This document shows, in pieces, positions 10,817-22,084 of a DNA stretch of 64,000 bases; the first letter of the stretch is position 1, and the number at the start of each line of letters is the position of its first letter. This DNA comes from Phaeoceros laevis (lineage: Eukaryota; Anthocerotophyta; Anthocerotopsida; Notothyladales), in contig JBNGIQ010009460.1 in assembly GCA_049999765.1 (NCBI GenBank), positions 195,214 through 259,213 on the forward strand. Reading direction: 5' to 3'. The position numbers were made by a program, and so were the translations under genes. The notes beneath the pieces are model-generated. The model made no database searches and was not told where the DNA came from. It was given only the letters and a program-made list of their open reading frames with translations.

Positions 10817-12040
10817 ATGGCAGTGCGCATGAAGCGCGCAGGGTGCGAGGTTGCGTGTTCCGGAGCCAAGACGATGAGGATCAGCGGGGATGTGTGGCCC
10901 GGGAGGCGGGAATGGGAGGAGGAGATGGAAGGGGAGGGGGAGAGGCAGCTGCTACCTGGCCTGCCTCACCATTTGGCCATGGAGTGCCTCGCGCAGGTGC
11001 CGATGACGGCCCTGTGGGGAGTGAGCAAGGGTTGGAACAGCCTGCTCGGCTCGCGCTTCTTCCAGCACCTCCGCACCAGGCAGGGGGCGGCAAATCCGAC
11101 CTGGCTCTATTGCATGGTGTGCGTGACCGAGGATTGGGAGGAGGAGGTGCCTGGGAGGAAGAAGAGGTTCTTGTGGCTCGCGTATGATCCGCTGCCGGGG
11201 ACTTGGTACCTGTTGCCGGAGATGCCGGAGGAGGTGGATTTCCAGCTCTCCAGCCCCGGCCTCATCGGTGTGACCTACTCTGTGCAGACGCTGAGCACCC
11301 GGGACAAGCTGTTTGTGCTGGCCGGGTTGAAGCCGGGGGCAGCGGCAGGGGACCAGCTGCAGCCGGCGCTGGAGGCTCCCTTGGTGTTCGACATCAAGAA
11401 GCGTGGTTGGAGCAAGGGGAGTCCCTTCAAGGTGCCGAGGAAGTGGTGCGCCTGCGGTGTGGCGGACGGGAAGCTGCTCGTTGCCAGCGGGTGCGGGCTG
11501 GCGTGGGACGAGAGCGTGTCTAAGTCCGCGGAGGTTTACGATCCCGAGGAGGATTCGTGGGAGTCTGTTGCGGAAATGAGCACCTCTAAGATGAGCGGGG
11601 AGGCCACGAACGCGGTGAATGTTGGCGGGAAGTTGTATCTGTCCAGCGGGAACGGCATCTTCCTCAAGGCCGGTCTGGTGTTCAACCCTGCCTCGAAGGA
11701 GTGGTCCACCATGGGGGCTGCGCTCAGGCGGGGCTGGCGTCCCAGCACTGTGGCCGTGAACGGCAGCTTCTTCTCCCTGGATGATACCGCCGGCAAGCTG
11801 GAAGTGTTCGATGCGGACATGGACTGCTGGAAGACATTCTTGGAGGACTCCCGCCTGCAGAAGATGAGGCATCTCACGGCGTGCTTGGGGAAGCTGTGCG
11901 GCTCCGTTGCTGTGGGGGGAGGAGGCAGTGTGCTGCGCATTGTGGATACGCTGGCCTGTCCCCCGACTTTCTTGGACGTGCCGGTTCCTCGAGGCGAGGT
12001 GGTGGCCGTGCAAGTTGCTGATGCAATTCCGATGGCCTGA
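10817..12040 (+). CDS. F-box/kelch-repeat protein (SKIP25-like)
   Basis: A single-exon gene of 407 residues. An F-box-like segment LLPGLPHHLAMECLAQVP followed by VSKGWNSLLGS sits at about residues 45-75; it would bind SKP1 in an SCF ubiquitin ligase. The rest is a degenerate kelch beta-propeller: VFDIKKRGWSKGSPF, SAEVYDPEEDSWESVAEM, GLVFNPASKEWSTMG, KLEVFDADMDCW, each with the hydrophobic-D-x-W blade pattern. The arrangement matches plant F-box/kelch proteins of the SKIP25 type; the substrate is unknown. The GC-rich sequence opens a 423-codon antisense frame, which is a shadow. Confidence 0.82.
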   Translation: MAVRMKRAGCEVACSGAKTMRISGDVWPGRREWEEEMEGEGERQLLPGLPHHLAMECLAQVPMTALWGVSKGWNSLLGSRFFQHLRTRQGAANPTWLYCMVCVTEDWEEEVPGRKKRFLWLAYDPLPGTWYLLPEMPEEVDFQLSSPGLIGVTYSVQTLSTRDKLFVLAGLKPGAAAGDQLQPALEAPLVFDIKKRGWSKGSPFKVPRKWCACGVADGKLLVASGCGLAWDESVSKSAEVYDPEEDSWESVAEMSTSKMSGEATNAVNVGGKLYLSSGNGIFLKAGLVFNPASKEWSTMGAALRRGWRPSTVAVNGSFFSLDDTAGKLEVFDADMDCWKTFLEDSRLQKMRHLTACLGKLCGSVAVGGGGSVLRIVDTLACPPTFLDVPVPRGEVVAVQVADAIPMA

Positions 12041-12703
12041 AGTCGTCGGCGAGAAATGCCTCTGCACCTTTACTTGTTCGTTTTCTATGCCTGTGCCTGT
12101 TGCCTCGGATCCAAGCCGAGTTTCTGGCTCGATGCTGTGCTCGAGCTCGGATGGCTTCACGGGGACATCACATTCGGCTGTCGGATCGAAGAAGCCTGGA
12201 GAAGCTGTTGTGCCTTCAAACACACTGTCTCCTATGAAAGGCGGCTTTTGGAGGCAGAGGCCAGGTGGTGGTTTAAATGTGCGTTGGATATTGTTTCTTT
12301 TGCCTGATCTGTTGAGGGAGACGATGAGACTTGCACAAAGAATGTGTGCGGTTTGTCGGGAATACTTAAAAGCGGCTCACAAGCCTCAAAGAGGTATTTT
12401 TTCGTTTGTGTGATTCTTTCATTGAATCTCACACAATGGCTACTTTCTCCTTGGTATCACTTTAAAACACTCAGTCATGGGCTATTCCAGCGATTGTCAC
12501 TCTCTCAGTTCCAAGTTCAGCTTGAATGTGCATCAGGAATTGGAAATGGTGCCTTTGAAATTGCATCTCTCCGCACTTTGGAGATGACCGAGCATAAGAG
12601 TGGCCTGCATGCGGTCCAGTAGGCCATAACACCACAAGAACTTGAAGCTAATTGAAGTAAGAGGTCTTGTGGCACTGTAGGAGTAGAAAGCACAGGGCGA
12701 CAC
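12041..12703. other. Convergent 3' region
   Basis: Downstream of the F-box gene and of the minus-strand FOR20-like gene. It should contain both 3' UTRs. No further coding signal seen. Confidence 0.5.
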
Positions 12704-13203
12704 TCACACTTTCAAAGCATCGTCGCTGTCGGAGATGCCGAGCTCCTTGGCGAGCATTGCTCGGGCCAGGCGCCTCTCCGCTTGCCCGCTCTCTTCCCAA
12801 CCACATGAAAATAGGTTGACATCCCGGAAGGAGGAGCTAAACTTGGAGATGACAAAAAATGTTCTTTTCGCCATCTTTGCGATGTTGCTCCTGTAAACTC
12901 GCATGCTAAATCTTACCCATTGCGAAGACATGTTCCGTGCTGTCCAGCTGCTGGGAAAGGAGGTACTCCCGAATTAGCTCGTTGATCAGGAACTCAAGGT
13001 CGGACACGGGTTTCTTCTTTTGCCCCTGGCCAAAGTCCAATTCCGGAGTCAATTATTGCGTTTTAGCAAAGAGGGGAAAACTTGGACGGAAACCCTAGAG
13101 AGCTCACACGTTTCTCGTCGATGGAGTCGAAAATTTCTGCCCGAATCTTGGCTCGGATTGATCCGAGCACACCACGCCTCTCCAGGACTTCCCTGAGTGC
13201 CAT
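12704..13203 (-). CDS. FOR20/FOPNL-like (TON1-related) LisH protein
   Basis: Exons on the minus strand: 13203-13108, 13025-12917, 12792-12704 (TGA), joined with matching phases to give 97 residues. The N-terminus LREVLERRGVLGSIRAKIRA matches the TOF motif of FOP/FOR20/TON1 proteins; it is followed by EIFDSIDEK, the LisH segment FLINELIREYLLSQQLDST, and ESGQAERRLARAMLAKELGI. FOR20 is needed for assembly of centrioles and basal bodies, and plants that keep it generally make flagellated sperm. The TON1 paralogue organises cortical microtubules, but the ESGQ...AKEL tail favours FOR20. It is shorter than animal FOR20 because the C-terminal tail is missing. The first ATG (13203) was chosen as it leads directly into the TOF motif. 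Confidence 0.85.
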
Positions 13204-13545
13204 ACCTAGGTTGAGGAGCAGCAGATTCAATTTCTTGATTCAGAACACATTCCATGGCCACAAATCCCTTCCGGTGTATCGTATCATTCTTTTTTCTGCT
13301 AAGGTGAAAGGTGAGTCCTGTAATTCTTGCCTATGTTATGATCTGCCATGCTTCCCGGCCTGATGGCAGGGTAAGATTTGTTTTCAGCTCGTACTGTGCA
13401 GATACCAGCGGAGAGCAAGGTCGGCAAGGAAGAAGGCTTCTTTCTTGACACGTAGCAACAGAACGCTACTCTACTGGCTGCTGCCTTAACGTCCGCCTCG
13501 TTTGCTTGTTTGCTTTTAACAGCCTAACGGAGCGAGCTGCTGGCA

Positions 13546-14316
13546 ATGGAGCGCCTCCGGAGCGTGGTTACCCTTCTCCTGCTGTTGGCTGTTCTTCTCG
13601 CGCAGAGTGCCACCGCCGAGTCGAAGGGCGCCCGGCCCATCACTGTAAGCCTGCTACCTGCTAGGCTTTTCCAGGGACTGATTCGGGTCGCTGGGTTTTG
13701 TAGCTCGCGATGGTTGTTGTGCCACCAGGCCAGATTGTTCCTGAGGTGCTCTCTTAACCATTCTCCTGGTGGTTCCGCAGGATTCGGAAGTGAGGAGCAG
13801 GAAGGTGAAGTGCCTTGAGGAGATCAACAAGTACGACAATTGATTGCAGTATGTGCTCAGTAGGTTGCTGTGGTGGGTTTGATGCTAACTGGCTGAAGAT
13901 TTCTGCATGCAGTGGCATGTGGGGAATCAGGTGCAAAGCATCGCCTATCGACAGAGAGAACTGTGCCCTGAGATGCGTGTCTGCAGCATGTTACCACTTG
14001 CTCTACGCAGATGATCCAGTACTGCCTTTCTACTTTCCTAAACAAACTCCCTCTCCTGCTGTGTGGTATAGTTGGTTTGCTGCCTCTTCTTGTTGTTAAA
14101 TGTTTCGACTTACTTCGCAGCTCGAAGAGGGAGAGGTGGAATTCCACCGCGGTCGAGACTTCAGGATGTGTGTGCGCAGGTGAGCTGCACAGAGAACTAG
14201 CCTGCCTCTGTGCATTGATGAGCTGCCTTTAGGTGGTTGGGGTTACTGACTTCGTCCCTCTATTTCGCAGGGAATCAAAAGGCTTACCTTTGTCTTTAGA
14301 AAGCTTGTACGACTGA
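13546..14316 (+). CDS. Small secreted Cys-rich protein (DUF4787-like)
   Basis: Five exons: 13546-13644, 13781-13830, 13913-14018, 14121-14179, 14271-14316, about 119 residues. A signal peptide (LRSVVTLLLLLAVLLAQSATA) leads into a mature domain with a regular Cys pattern: KCLEEINNGMWGIRCKAS, ENCALRCVSAACYHLLY, LEEGEVEFHRGRDFRMCV. That arrangement (NGxWGxxCKxSP...ENCALRC...C...LEEGE) is shared by a widespread plant family of unknown function that I believe is called DUF4787. It is likely secreted or ER-luminal; the role is unknown. Exons are short, which is why no long ORF spans it. Confidence 0.78.
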
Positions 14317-14587
14317 CAGCTACTCCGTTTTCAAGTGGAAGCGAAGCCAACCTGTCCCTGAAACGATTGCATGTGGCGGAGTACCGAGCTGTAAGTGTGT
14401 GTATACGCAGTAGAACAAGGAAGACGACAACCACCGTACAATGGTACAGCCAAGCAAACCTTCATACTCCGTCATGTTCCTTCTTACGAGTGCAGCAACA
14501 TGCGGATTCCAGCCACTCTACAGTTGCAGCATCTTGCTGTTACCCTAAAAACTTTTTCTAACGGTAATGATTGTTGCTTCACAGCTT

Positions 14588-15230
14588 GTATTTTTTAAGG
14601 GCTTCCCAGTCTTTGTGGCTCTCATCTACTGGTCGTTCTCCAATCCTATAGTTCTTTACGTAATCAGTCAGAGTCCAACCTAGCTTCGATCTGGTGAGGA
14701 ATCCATCCATATATGGCGCAAGTGTAGACAAAACGAACGTGTCTGGCTTCTTTGAGGCTGCATTAAATCGTGTATGGATTCAATTGTAAGGAAAATTGCA
14801 CACCGTCTTTTCTGGAGATTCGCCAATGATGAGCATGTTGTCTGGTGAGAACCCAGACGGAAAACGTTGCAGGATCCGCTTCAAAGGATTCATGCCTTAC
14901 ACATGGGTCGCGTTGCCAAATTGTCCTTTCACGACGTTGGTCAGCTGGCACTGTTTCCCATCCCAGATGAAGGCCAAGTTTCTGACAAAGGACTTCGGAG
15001 CAAATTCTTCTCTAGCTTCAACATGTAACAAATTTCGAGCGAGTCGATAGTAGACTACACCGCTACTGCAAAGTTCGGGCCACACAAATTCCAGCAGCTC
15101 GCGTAGCCCGGGCGACAGTACGCAATCGTATCCCCCACCATGATGTGTGGTCCATCTGGTACTAGCTCGCCTGCGCACCTGCGATCGATCAAGACTCCAT
15201 TAAGATCAAACACAAGTAGTGACCGCTTCG
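14588..15230 (-). pseudogene. FCP1/NIF-like HAD phosphatase, degenerate
   Basis: Read on the minus strand in order: LLVFDLNGVLIDRR (HAD motif I, normally DLNGxL), GDTIAYCRPG then LRELLEFVWP in another frame, FIWDGKQC, FNPLKRILQRFPSGFSPDNM, MLIIGESPEK (normally LLIDDSPxK), then in a third frame LAPYMDGF and WEALKKY. The order matches FCP1-like phosphatases of land plants. Frame changes and a TAG interrupt it, and the DD of motif IV has become GE, so it is unlikely to be active. Some frame changes could be unrecognised introns, but the lost motif-IV acid argues for decay. Confidence 0.62.
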
Positions 15231-15616
15231 TGTTAGGGCTCCTCAGGCTCCCGAGTTCGCCCCTCTTCCTTTTGATCGAAGAAGCACCTCACTAAGCTCG
15301 TGCTTCCGCACCTCACTAAGCTTCCCTGCCTCCGTCTCTTTAGTAACACACTTTTGATCGTTTTTGTGACATGATGTCCTAAATTTGGACATACACTGAA
15401 AACGAATAGCTCATCTCTGTAAAATTAGGTGGCGTGGTTTCTCTCCAGAATCTCTCTTACCAAGATGGCCTTCCTGAAACAGGACATTGAAAGGAAGCCT
15501 TAGTTGAAGTCTAGGTATAGATGCTTCATAGCAACTTGGAGAGCTCACCCCGTCACCTACTTCGTGCCTTCGTGCTTAAGCAACGAGCTCCTCTCTAAAA
15601 GCTCCAGAAAGAAGAC

Positions 15617-17895
15617 TCAAGCAATTTTCTCCTTTAATGGTAGGTCGACCCGCAGCCCATCGTAACTCAACTGCACATCGATGCCTTCTTCAACCAACAG
15701 TTCCAGAAGCTGCTTGTTCACAGAATCATGGTCCATCGTGTGCATCATCCCTGTCAAGAACATTATTAGCTTTTTCTAAGAATGGACCCAGCCATACATG
15801 TTAAATGTAGGAGGCTCTGTCTTGATTATACTTCCTACCTGTAAGAAGTGTTCGATTTGGTCGAATTTTACGTACTTCTTCTAGGGCCTAGCCAGTACGT
15901 TAATACAAACAACACACACCCCCGTAGCCATGAGTGCTCAAACAAGCAAGCACCTGGCTTCCTAACGCATGGATGCTTATCTTGTGGGACCAGTTGTTAC
16001 CTGTGGTAGACCAAAATGGGACACACTTGACTTATCTGGTTTTAAGGCATCCTGTCAATCCACTGCACTTCATTAGCTACCCACCTTTCAAAAACCCACG
16101 ATCTACCTGCTTTACCATTCTGCACCTTGTCAGTGTTGTGGAAGCTCAACGCACCAGTACTAGCAGATCACAGTTCTCCAGCAGTGGGTAAGTGTCCTCT
16201 GGGATTTCGCTAACATCACTGTAGAGAGACGCCAGAATGCACCGTCACGTTTCAGAACCGAATATCACCTTAAATCGTTGAACTAACAACCTACAATACC
16301 AGCAGTTTAAGCTACCTTATGTAACACATGTCTCCAATCCGAAAGCCAAGTGAACGATAACCTGGTCCGTGCCAGACTGGTAAAGGAATGACCTGGTCCC
16401 AGAGTGTCCAGGGTCAGCTTGCTGGTAAGAGGTACTGGAGCTTCAAAGTGACATACAGCTAACTTACTTCGAGACCGTGAACTTGAAAAGGCTTTTCGTC
16501 AATGAGCTTAAATTGTAACTTGGAAACAGCAGTCCCTGCAGTTATCACACTTGGATTTACCAAGTAGTAATGTGTCTTTGCAAGTACCTGTTCAGCCAGT
16601 TGGATATCATTACAGACCCTATGAGTGCAAAAATGAAAGAAACAAGAGACTCAATAACTCGTTACGGCCAGCCCCATTAACGCAGGCAATACAGGGAAAA
16701 GTCTAGACCTCAACATCTCTCTGGGTAACATAGATTGGAATGCATCTTTGAACATTGTTTGTCCAATCTCTCAGGTCATCAAGACCTGGAAAGATATTTT
16801 GGAGCGGCAACATCAATGTTGGTACAAGGTCAAAAAAGGACACACCAGAGGAAAGAAAGGGAAGGAAGCTTCAACATACCACCAACTGCATCGGCATGAG
16901 AATGGGTAATGATAACGGAATCAAGGTTTCTTATCCTGCAGAGAGTCGGGGCTGGTCAGTGACTGATGTGGGATGCAAGACAACCCCCTTCGTAAATGGA
17001 CAGGACAGCCTGGAGCTATAACTCACCCGTAGTAAGGAAACCACTGCAGGGCACTGTGATAGAAAAACCTGCATAACACCCGTTTAAGACAAAAGAGGGA
17101 TCTCAGTCCGAGACACAGCTAGTACTGATTCCAAATTACAGGACCTGATCATACTTGCCAGCGTCTACAAGAATGTTGAATTTGTTGCCATCTGCTGCGA
17201 CATAGCGCACCATGAGGCTAGTATTTCGCCGCCTGTTTCTGTCTCCAGGCTGAACTGCTGCCCAGCACACCTGTTTCAATCATCATAAGTACCAGAGACT
17301 ACTCAAGTTTCTTCCCACAAAGGTGCGAGATGCTCAGGCAGCACTCCACCGCAACATGTGCTACCACCCACCTAGCTTGTGTTCAAGCAATGAACACCGA
17401 ACCACAGCCTGATCCACTGAACCCACTGATGTCTGCAGCTATGCCTCGCCTAATGTCATTTTCTCTTCCACAGTAATACCAGCATTGTGATGGCATGCCC
17501 AAATATTTCATCGCGAACTTCCTTCAGGAGGTGAAGTTACTCACTGGACACTTCCTCAAATTGCTGGTCAGACAACTGACGCGAGGAACCCCCTCGCTAG
17601 TCCCCGATCCTAGGAAAATGATGTGTGACTTATCGAACTCAGTTGTTGGATCAGATTGCTGAACACCCAAAATACCATCCACCCACCGATTGGCGCTTGT
17701 CGGATTCGACTCAGCCTGAACGCGGGGAGAATGATATTGTGCATTCTGTGACCATGAGTTGACGTAATTCAACAGAAAAGTGTGAGAGGGCCACCTTCGA
17801 CGTCTCAGCAGGTCGTTGAGCAGCTGACAAGACGGTGGGAAAAGAAGCTTGTCGTCTTTCACTCCAAAAAACTTGTGCTGCTCCGCGCTTGACAT
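15617..17895 (-). CDS. MBL-fold metal-dependent hydrolase (PhnP-like)
   Basis: Ten exons were traced on the minus strand: 17895-17545, 17270-17155, 17068-17027, 16935-16880, 16785-16709, 16587-16468, 16392-16316, 16218-16155, 16051-16001, 15888-15839, plus the last at 15750-15617 (TGA). Motifs appear in family order: IIFLGSGTSEGVPRV, RRRNTSLMVRY, ILVDAGK, SVIITHSHADAVGGLDDLR (metal ligands HxHxD), LPVWHGPGYRSLGFR, YISDVSEIPEDTY (metal ligand Asp), HFGLPQALEE, RTLLTGMMHTMDH, QLSYDGLRV. This is the plant/fungal PhnP-like branch of metallo-beta-lactamase hydrolases, probably a phosphodiesterase; the substrate is unknown. The start is uncertain: the frame is open further upstream to ~18054 without an ATG, so an upstream exon may supply a targeting peptide. 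Confidence 0.85.
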
Positions 17896-19030
17896 GCCTA
17901 GCGCACCAAGGCACTGACAGTGGAGGAGACGGCTGCCGGAGCAAGGTCGACAAAAGTTTCTCCAACATTCGGTCTGCCAGGCCGTAAGTACTAGCGCCTG
18001 GTAAGGATTGCATTGCCTCCCAAGAAGGTACAGCAGCACCTCGTCAAGCGGCAAGTCCGAGATCAGCAGACAAGAATTTCTACCTTACCTAGCCCACTGG
18101 CAGTAGGAGATCCAGGAGAAAACCAAAAGCAGACCAAGCCCAGGATCTCGAGCCAAGGATGCTCACTTTTTGATGCTCTCTTTTAATAAGTTGATTAACC
18201 GTATCATAGGGGCTTCATGTCACATGTTCGGGGTGCAAGTACCGGAGAGCTGCCTGGCTAGGCTGCATCAGCTGGAGCTGGCGTGCTACACACCTCTAAG
18301 TACGATTGACAAATGGAGATACTCCTGCAGCTGGAGCTGGCGTGACACTAACCAGTAAGAACGGTTGGCGAGCGGGCAATTTGGGGGAGGAATGATGTTT
18401 ATTTATTGTGTCTGGGGTGAGAACTGAACTGGAGCTGCTGTGATTTGAGTAGTGCCAGGACACATCTAAGACAGCATTGGCATGGAGATGCTTCCTGTGC
18501 TGTTTCAGTGCAATAGGAGAAAGCTGAGACGCGTTACCTCTTCAACTTTTTGCAGGACATGTCTAGGAAGTTCAAGGCCTCAATGCAGCCAATACAGCAT
18601 GTTCCAGCAGATTTTACCTCACATGATGACTCGGGTCTCAATTAAGAGCCGTCAAATCACCTGCTACCACCGCCTGGCTGGTTTGTCCAACAACCCTCTC
18701 CGGTTTCCTCGGAAAAACACAGATTTCTACAAAACCTTGAGCTGAGGAGCGGTAACTACGTCTCCTACAGGTCCTTCCATGGTGACATGCAACTGCTGAC
18801 TCACAGCATTTCTTTTCTTGTGAGCAACAGAGACACCAGTGTCATTATTACAAGAGTTAGCTAAACGTCAACACCGGAAACACGGGACCAAGTGAGCAAT
18901 ACCCTCCAAGGCTCTAGGATAGCCCTTTCCTGCCCAGCAGCTCCAACCACCTTGCGACAAGGTGATTCACTTCTTGAACAGTGAGTGCTTGCCATCCATC
19001 CACCCACCACGCATGCACCGCCACTACTGC
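17896..19030. other. Intergenic, nothing recognised
   Basis: The 5' end of the MBL gene may extend into 17896-18120. A word agctggagctggcgtg occurs twice (about 18268 and 18330). No other coding or structural signal seen. Confidence 0.45.
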
Positions 19031-20371
19031 TCAGATGCCCAAGGCGGCCTTCAATGCACTGTGCACCTCAAGCCCAATCTGGGCTTCTGCTTTTTCAAGG
19101 TCTGTAGAGGCTGAATTTATCTTCTGAGCATACTCTGCCTCACCCTTCCTGACTTCCTCAGGATCAAACCTATCCAAAGGTATAGCTTCGATTGCCACAA
19201 CATCTGCAACCGAGTTAGCATGGACAAAAGCGAATCCACTGCTCACAAAGTACTGTTTGACCTCAGTGCCCTCGTGCACTGAAAGAACACCTGGCTTCAG
19301 CTCTGCAATGGTGGGTACATGACCAGGAAGCACTCCCATCTGTCCTGCAGTTGAAGGGACAATGACCATATCTACCTGCCAAAAGCCAGAAAATATTGCA
19401 TATGAATACGGTGCTAGTTTAGAGTGTAATTCAGGTCTCTCCAGCTGCGGACAATGGACGGTGCAGCTCAGATATCTACCTGAACCTCATCACTTAATGA
19501 CCCCAGAGACGACTTTTCAGAAAAAGCTGGACAGCAGGAACCATGCAACTCAACTAACACAGGGTCATTTCTGCCAGGTCAAACCCTGAAAGGCTACTAC
19601 AGTCAATCATTCCCCGAAAACTACAGCTGATGACATCCATGTCAGTGAAGCAGGGAGACAGTGTGGTCAGCAGCAGCAGTGACATGTCCCTTCCTCCAAC
19701 CCTAAGCTTCGCAGAAAGGCAACAATGGGCATCTTTTCTGAGTCGTCGTTCTCTGCAATGCACATAGGGTTTCGTGGCAATTCTATATGTGCCGGCATCC
19801 TGAATCAACTTCAGCATTCACGCCAAAGCATCAGGCCTGTAATGTGGACTTCATCCAGGACACATGTCTCACATCTCCCTGTATACATGTCTTCTGACTA
19901 TCGCAACTCCACAGAACAAGGTGGCTTCAGGAGCAGGCGCAAGCTACCATGGCCGAATAAAGGCTTATGCAACGAGTGTCCCAGTGAGGCTCTGCCTGCA
20001 ATGCTACACACTCCTCGACGTACATCCAACCTACAGAACCTCCACACTGACAGAACCAAGACGAAGAGAGACAAATGCTTGCCAGGTCAAGGATTAGGAT
20101 CACTCACTTCCTTGCCTTCCACCTCCACCGAGTACGGCAGCACGAAATTGAGAGTCAGCTTCGTAGGGATGTTGGCCGGCACAGGCGGTCGTGGTTTGAG
20201 GAAGTTGGAGGGAAGCTTGGGCAGATCCAAGCTGGGAGCCACCTTCTTCCAGGCGGCTTTAAACTCTTCCGAGAGTCCCGAACTAGCAATCGTGGCGGGT
20301 GCACCATCCGCAAACCCCCGCCGAGTTACCGCAACATACAGAGCTCGGGCACTCCGCAACCGTGTCATCAT
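19031..20371 (-). CDS. Mitochondrial ATP synthase subunit delta'
   Basis: Two exons, 20371-20108 and 19375-19031, joined phase 0 across a 732-bp intron; 203 residues, the usual plant length. An N-terminal presequence rich in R, S and A ([18 protein letters not shown]) precedes [26 protein letters not shown]. The beta-sandwich continues with [21 protein letters not shown] and the C-terminal helices with ALKAALGI. This subunit (bacterial epsilon homologue) sits in the F1 central stalk with gamma in the mitochondrial matrix. It lies head to head, 251 bp away, with the bL28m gene. Two adjacent ATGs are possible starts; the first is used. Confidence 0.95.
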
Positions 20372-20622
20372 CTTGCTCGTTCCCTGCCTTCGCCCTGCCT
20401 CAGTCGGCAGATCCTAGACCTCCACCTCCAACCCCTCCGACGAGCTCGACGGACTCGCAAGAGTGCAAACCAGAGTCCAGACTGGTCAGGTGCAAAAGAG
20501 TTTCATTTCCTCCCACTATCCTTCGTGGTTCCGTTGGTTGAACTTGGTTCATTTGCCGGGGCCCTCAACTTAGCATTTCCCTTTCGTTTCCGTAAACACC
20601 TGGGCAGCGTTTTGGGGCAGCG
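20372..20622. promoter_or_regulatory. Shared divergent promoter, atp delta'/bL28m
   Basis: Only 251 bp separate the start codons of two divergent genes for mitochondrial proteins, so both 5' UTRs and promoters must lie here or overlap the genes. No TATA box is obvious. Co-expression is an inference from spacing and function. Confidence 0.5.
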
Positions 20623-21171
20623 ATGGCCACCAGGATTATCATGAACAGAGCGCAGCGTGGGATCTACGCCGGAAGGCACATTCGATATGGCAACCAAGTG
20701 AGTGAAGACGGAGGTAACAAGTAAGCTCCCAGCTCTTAGCACCCGTTTTCTCCACCAGTGATCTCTAAGGGATGGCTGCTCACGGTGGCGATTTACAGGA
20801 CGAGGCGGTCGTGGAAACCTAATGTGCAGAAGAAGCGATTGTTCAGCTTGATTCTCGACCGTCACATCAAAGTGGACGTGACAACGCATGCGCTGCGATG
20901 CATAGACAAGAAAGGCGGCATCGATGAATACCTGCTAGGAATTCCGGAGAAGAAGCTTGACAGCCAGAGGGCAATTTTCTGGAGACGGGAGATAGCAGCA
21001 GTTTTCAACAAATCAGGCAAGACCGAGCCGAGGGTTCCAGCAGCATTGAAGCGGCTGGAGGAGGAGCTTACGAAAATGAAGCTCGAGGCTGAAGCAGGGA
21101 AAACAAAGAGTGCTCCACCAGGGGGTAAGGAAGGTAGGAACTCTACAGGTCAAACATTTTCACGGGTCTAA
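20623..21171 (+). CDS. Mitochondrial large ribosomal subunit protein bL28m
   Basis: Exons 20623-20720 and 20799-21171; 156 residues. The join restores GNQVSEDGGNKTRRSWKPNV, the classical bL28 block. The rest follows the family: KRLFSLILDRHIKVDVTTHA, LRCIDKKGGIDEYLLGIP. The N-terminus ATRIIMNRAQRGIYAGRHI and the C-terminal Lys/Glu-rich extension fit the plant mitochondrial rather than the plastid form. It is a component of the 50S-like mitoribosomal subunit. It is divergent from the ATP synthase delta' gene. An apparent start inside the intron (20758) is an artefact of missed splicing. Confidence 0.93.
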
Positions 21172-22084
21172 ATTCGGTTGCTTCTACTCGTGGAGTTAAC
21201 TTCAGCTCGTCATATCAAACACGCCCGAGGCGTCAAATCAAGGCTGCATACTAAAGAGGCTCTTCTCAGCGCTGCCTGAATGTCACATTTCCAGCGTGTT
21301 TCCACGCCCTTCTGCAAATAGGAGAAGCTTTCTTCTGGCAAGGTTGTGATTGTTTCAGGAAAAATATACTGGAACGTTGAGCTGTCCACTTGACGGGATC
21401 AGCCAATGCAGAGAAGTAGACATGTGGGGTGCATTGCAGTAGGAGTTACCGCTGGTGCTGAGCAGGACCTCTTGCCTTGCCCGGTTTGCCCAAATGTAGG
21501 TTGCAGGAGTCAGATACCAGGCACTCCTGCAAACCAGGTTCATCGTCCCCAGGACGTTATGCAGTTGAAGTTGGACCAGTGCTGTAAATTACTTTCAAAT
21601 TCAACTTGGTCCTATTATCTTCTGAAATGACTCGACCGACTGCCACTATGTATGTTATTGTTTAACTTGTCGAATGATGTCAAGCCTCACACACAGGCAG
21701 GCGAGGCCGAGCAACCGCAGCCAAGACAACGAGCTAGGGCCACACAGAACGTATCTCACCATAGTTTCGAAGGCTGGTAATTCCAGGTGACAGCTATCAA
21801 TCACGCAACACATATTCTTGACATAGGAACCGTGTACATATACATGAAGGCTCTGGAAGTTTTGTGCATGTTTGCATACTCCTGACTGGTGGAGAGAGGC
21901 TGACAGCTTCACAAAAGTGATCAGTGTCTAGACATATTACAATGAGATTGAGGAGAGTACGGCAGAAGAGTTCCGCATTACAAGCAGGGGGTGGTCCAGA
22001 TTCTACAACTACACAAGGAGTTGCAAGACATTTGAAGCTGAACGCGTGCTTCCAATGTCAGCAGTGCTGGCCTAAATTCCCGAC
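21172..22084. other. Intergenic, convergent 3' ends
   Basis: Between the ends of bL28m (+) and psaH (-). It contains only short ORFs with no recognisable motif; presumably 3' UTRs. Confidence 0.5.

Noticed and set aside
10952-12223. A 423-codon minus-strand ORF
   Set aside because: Antisense shadow of the GC-rich F-box/kelch gene, whose plus-strand product has clear kelch motifs.
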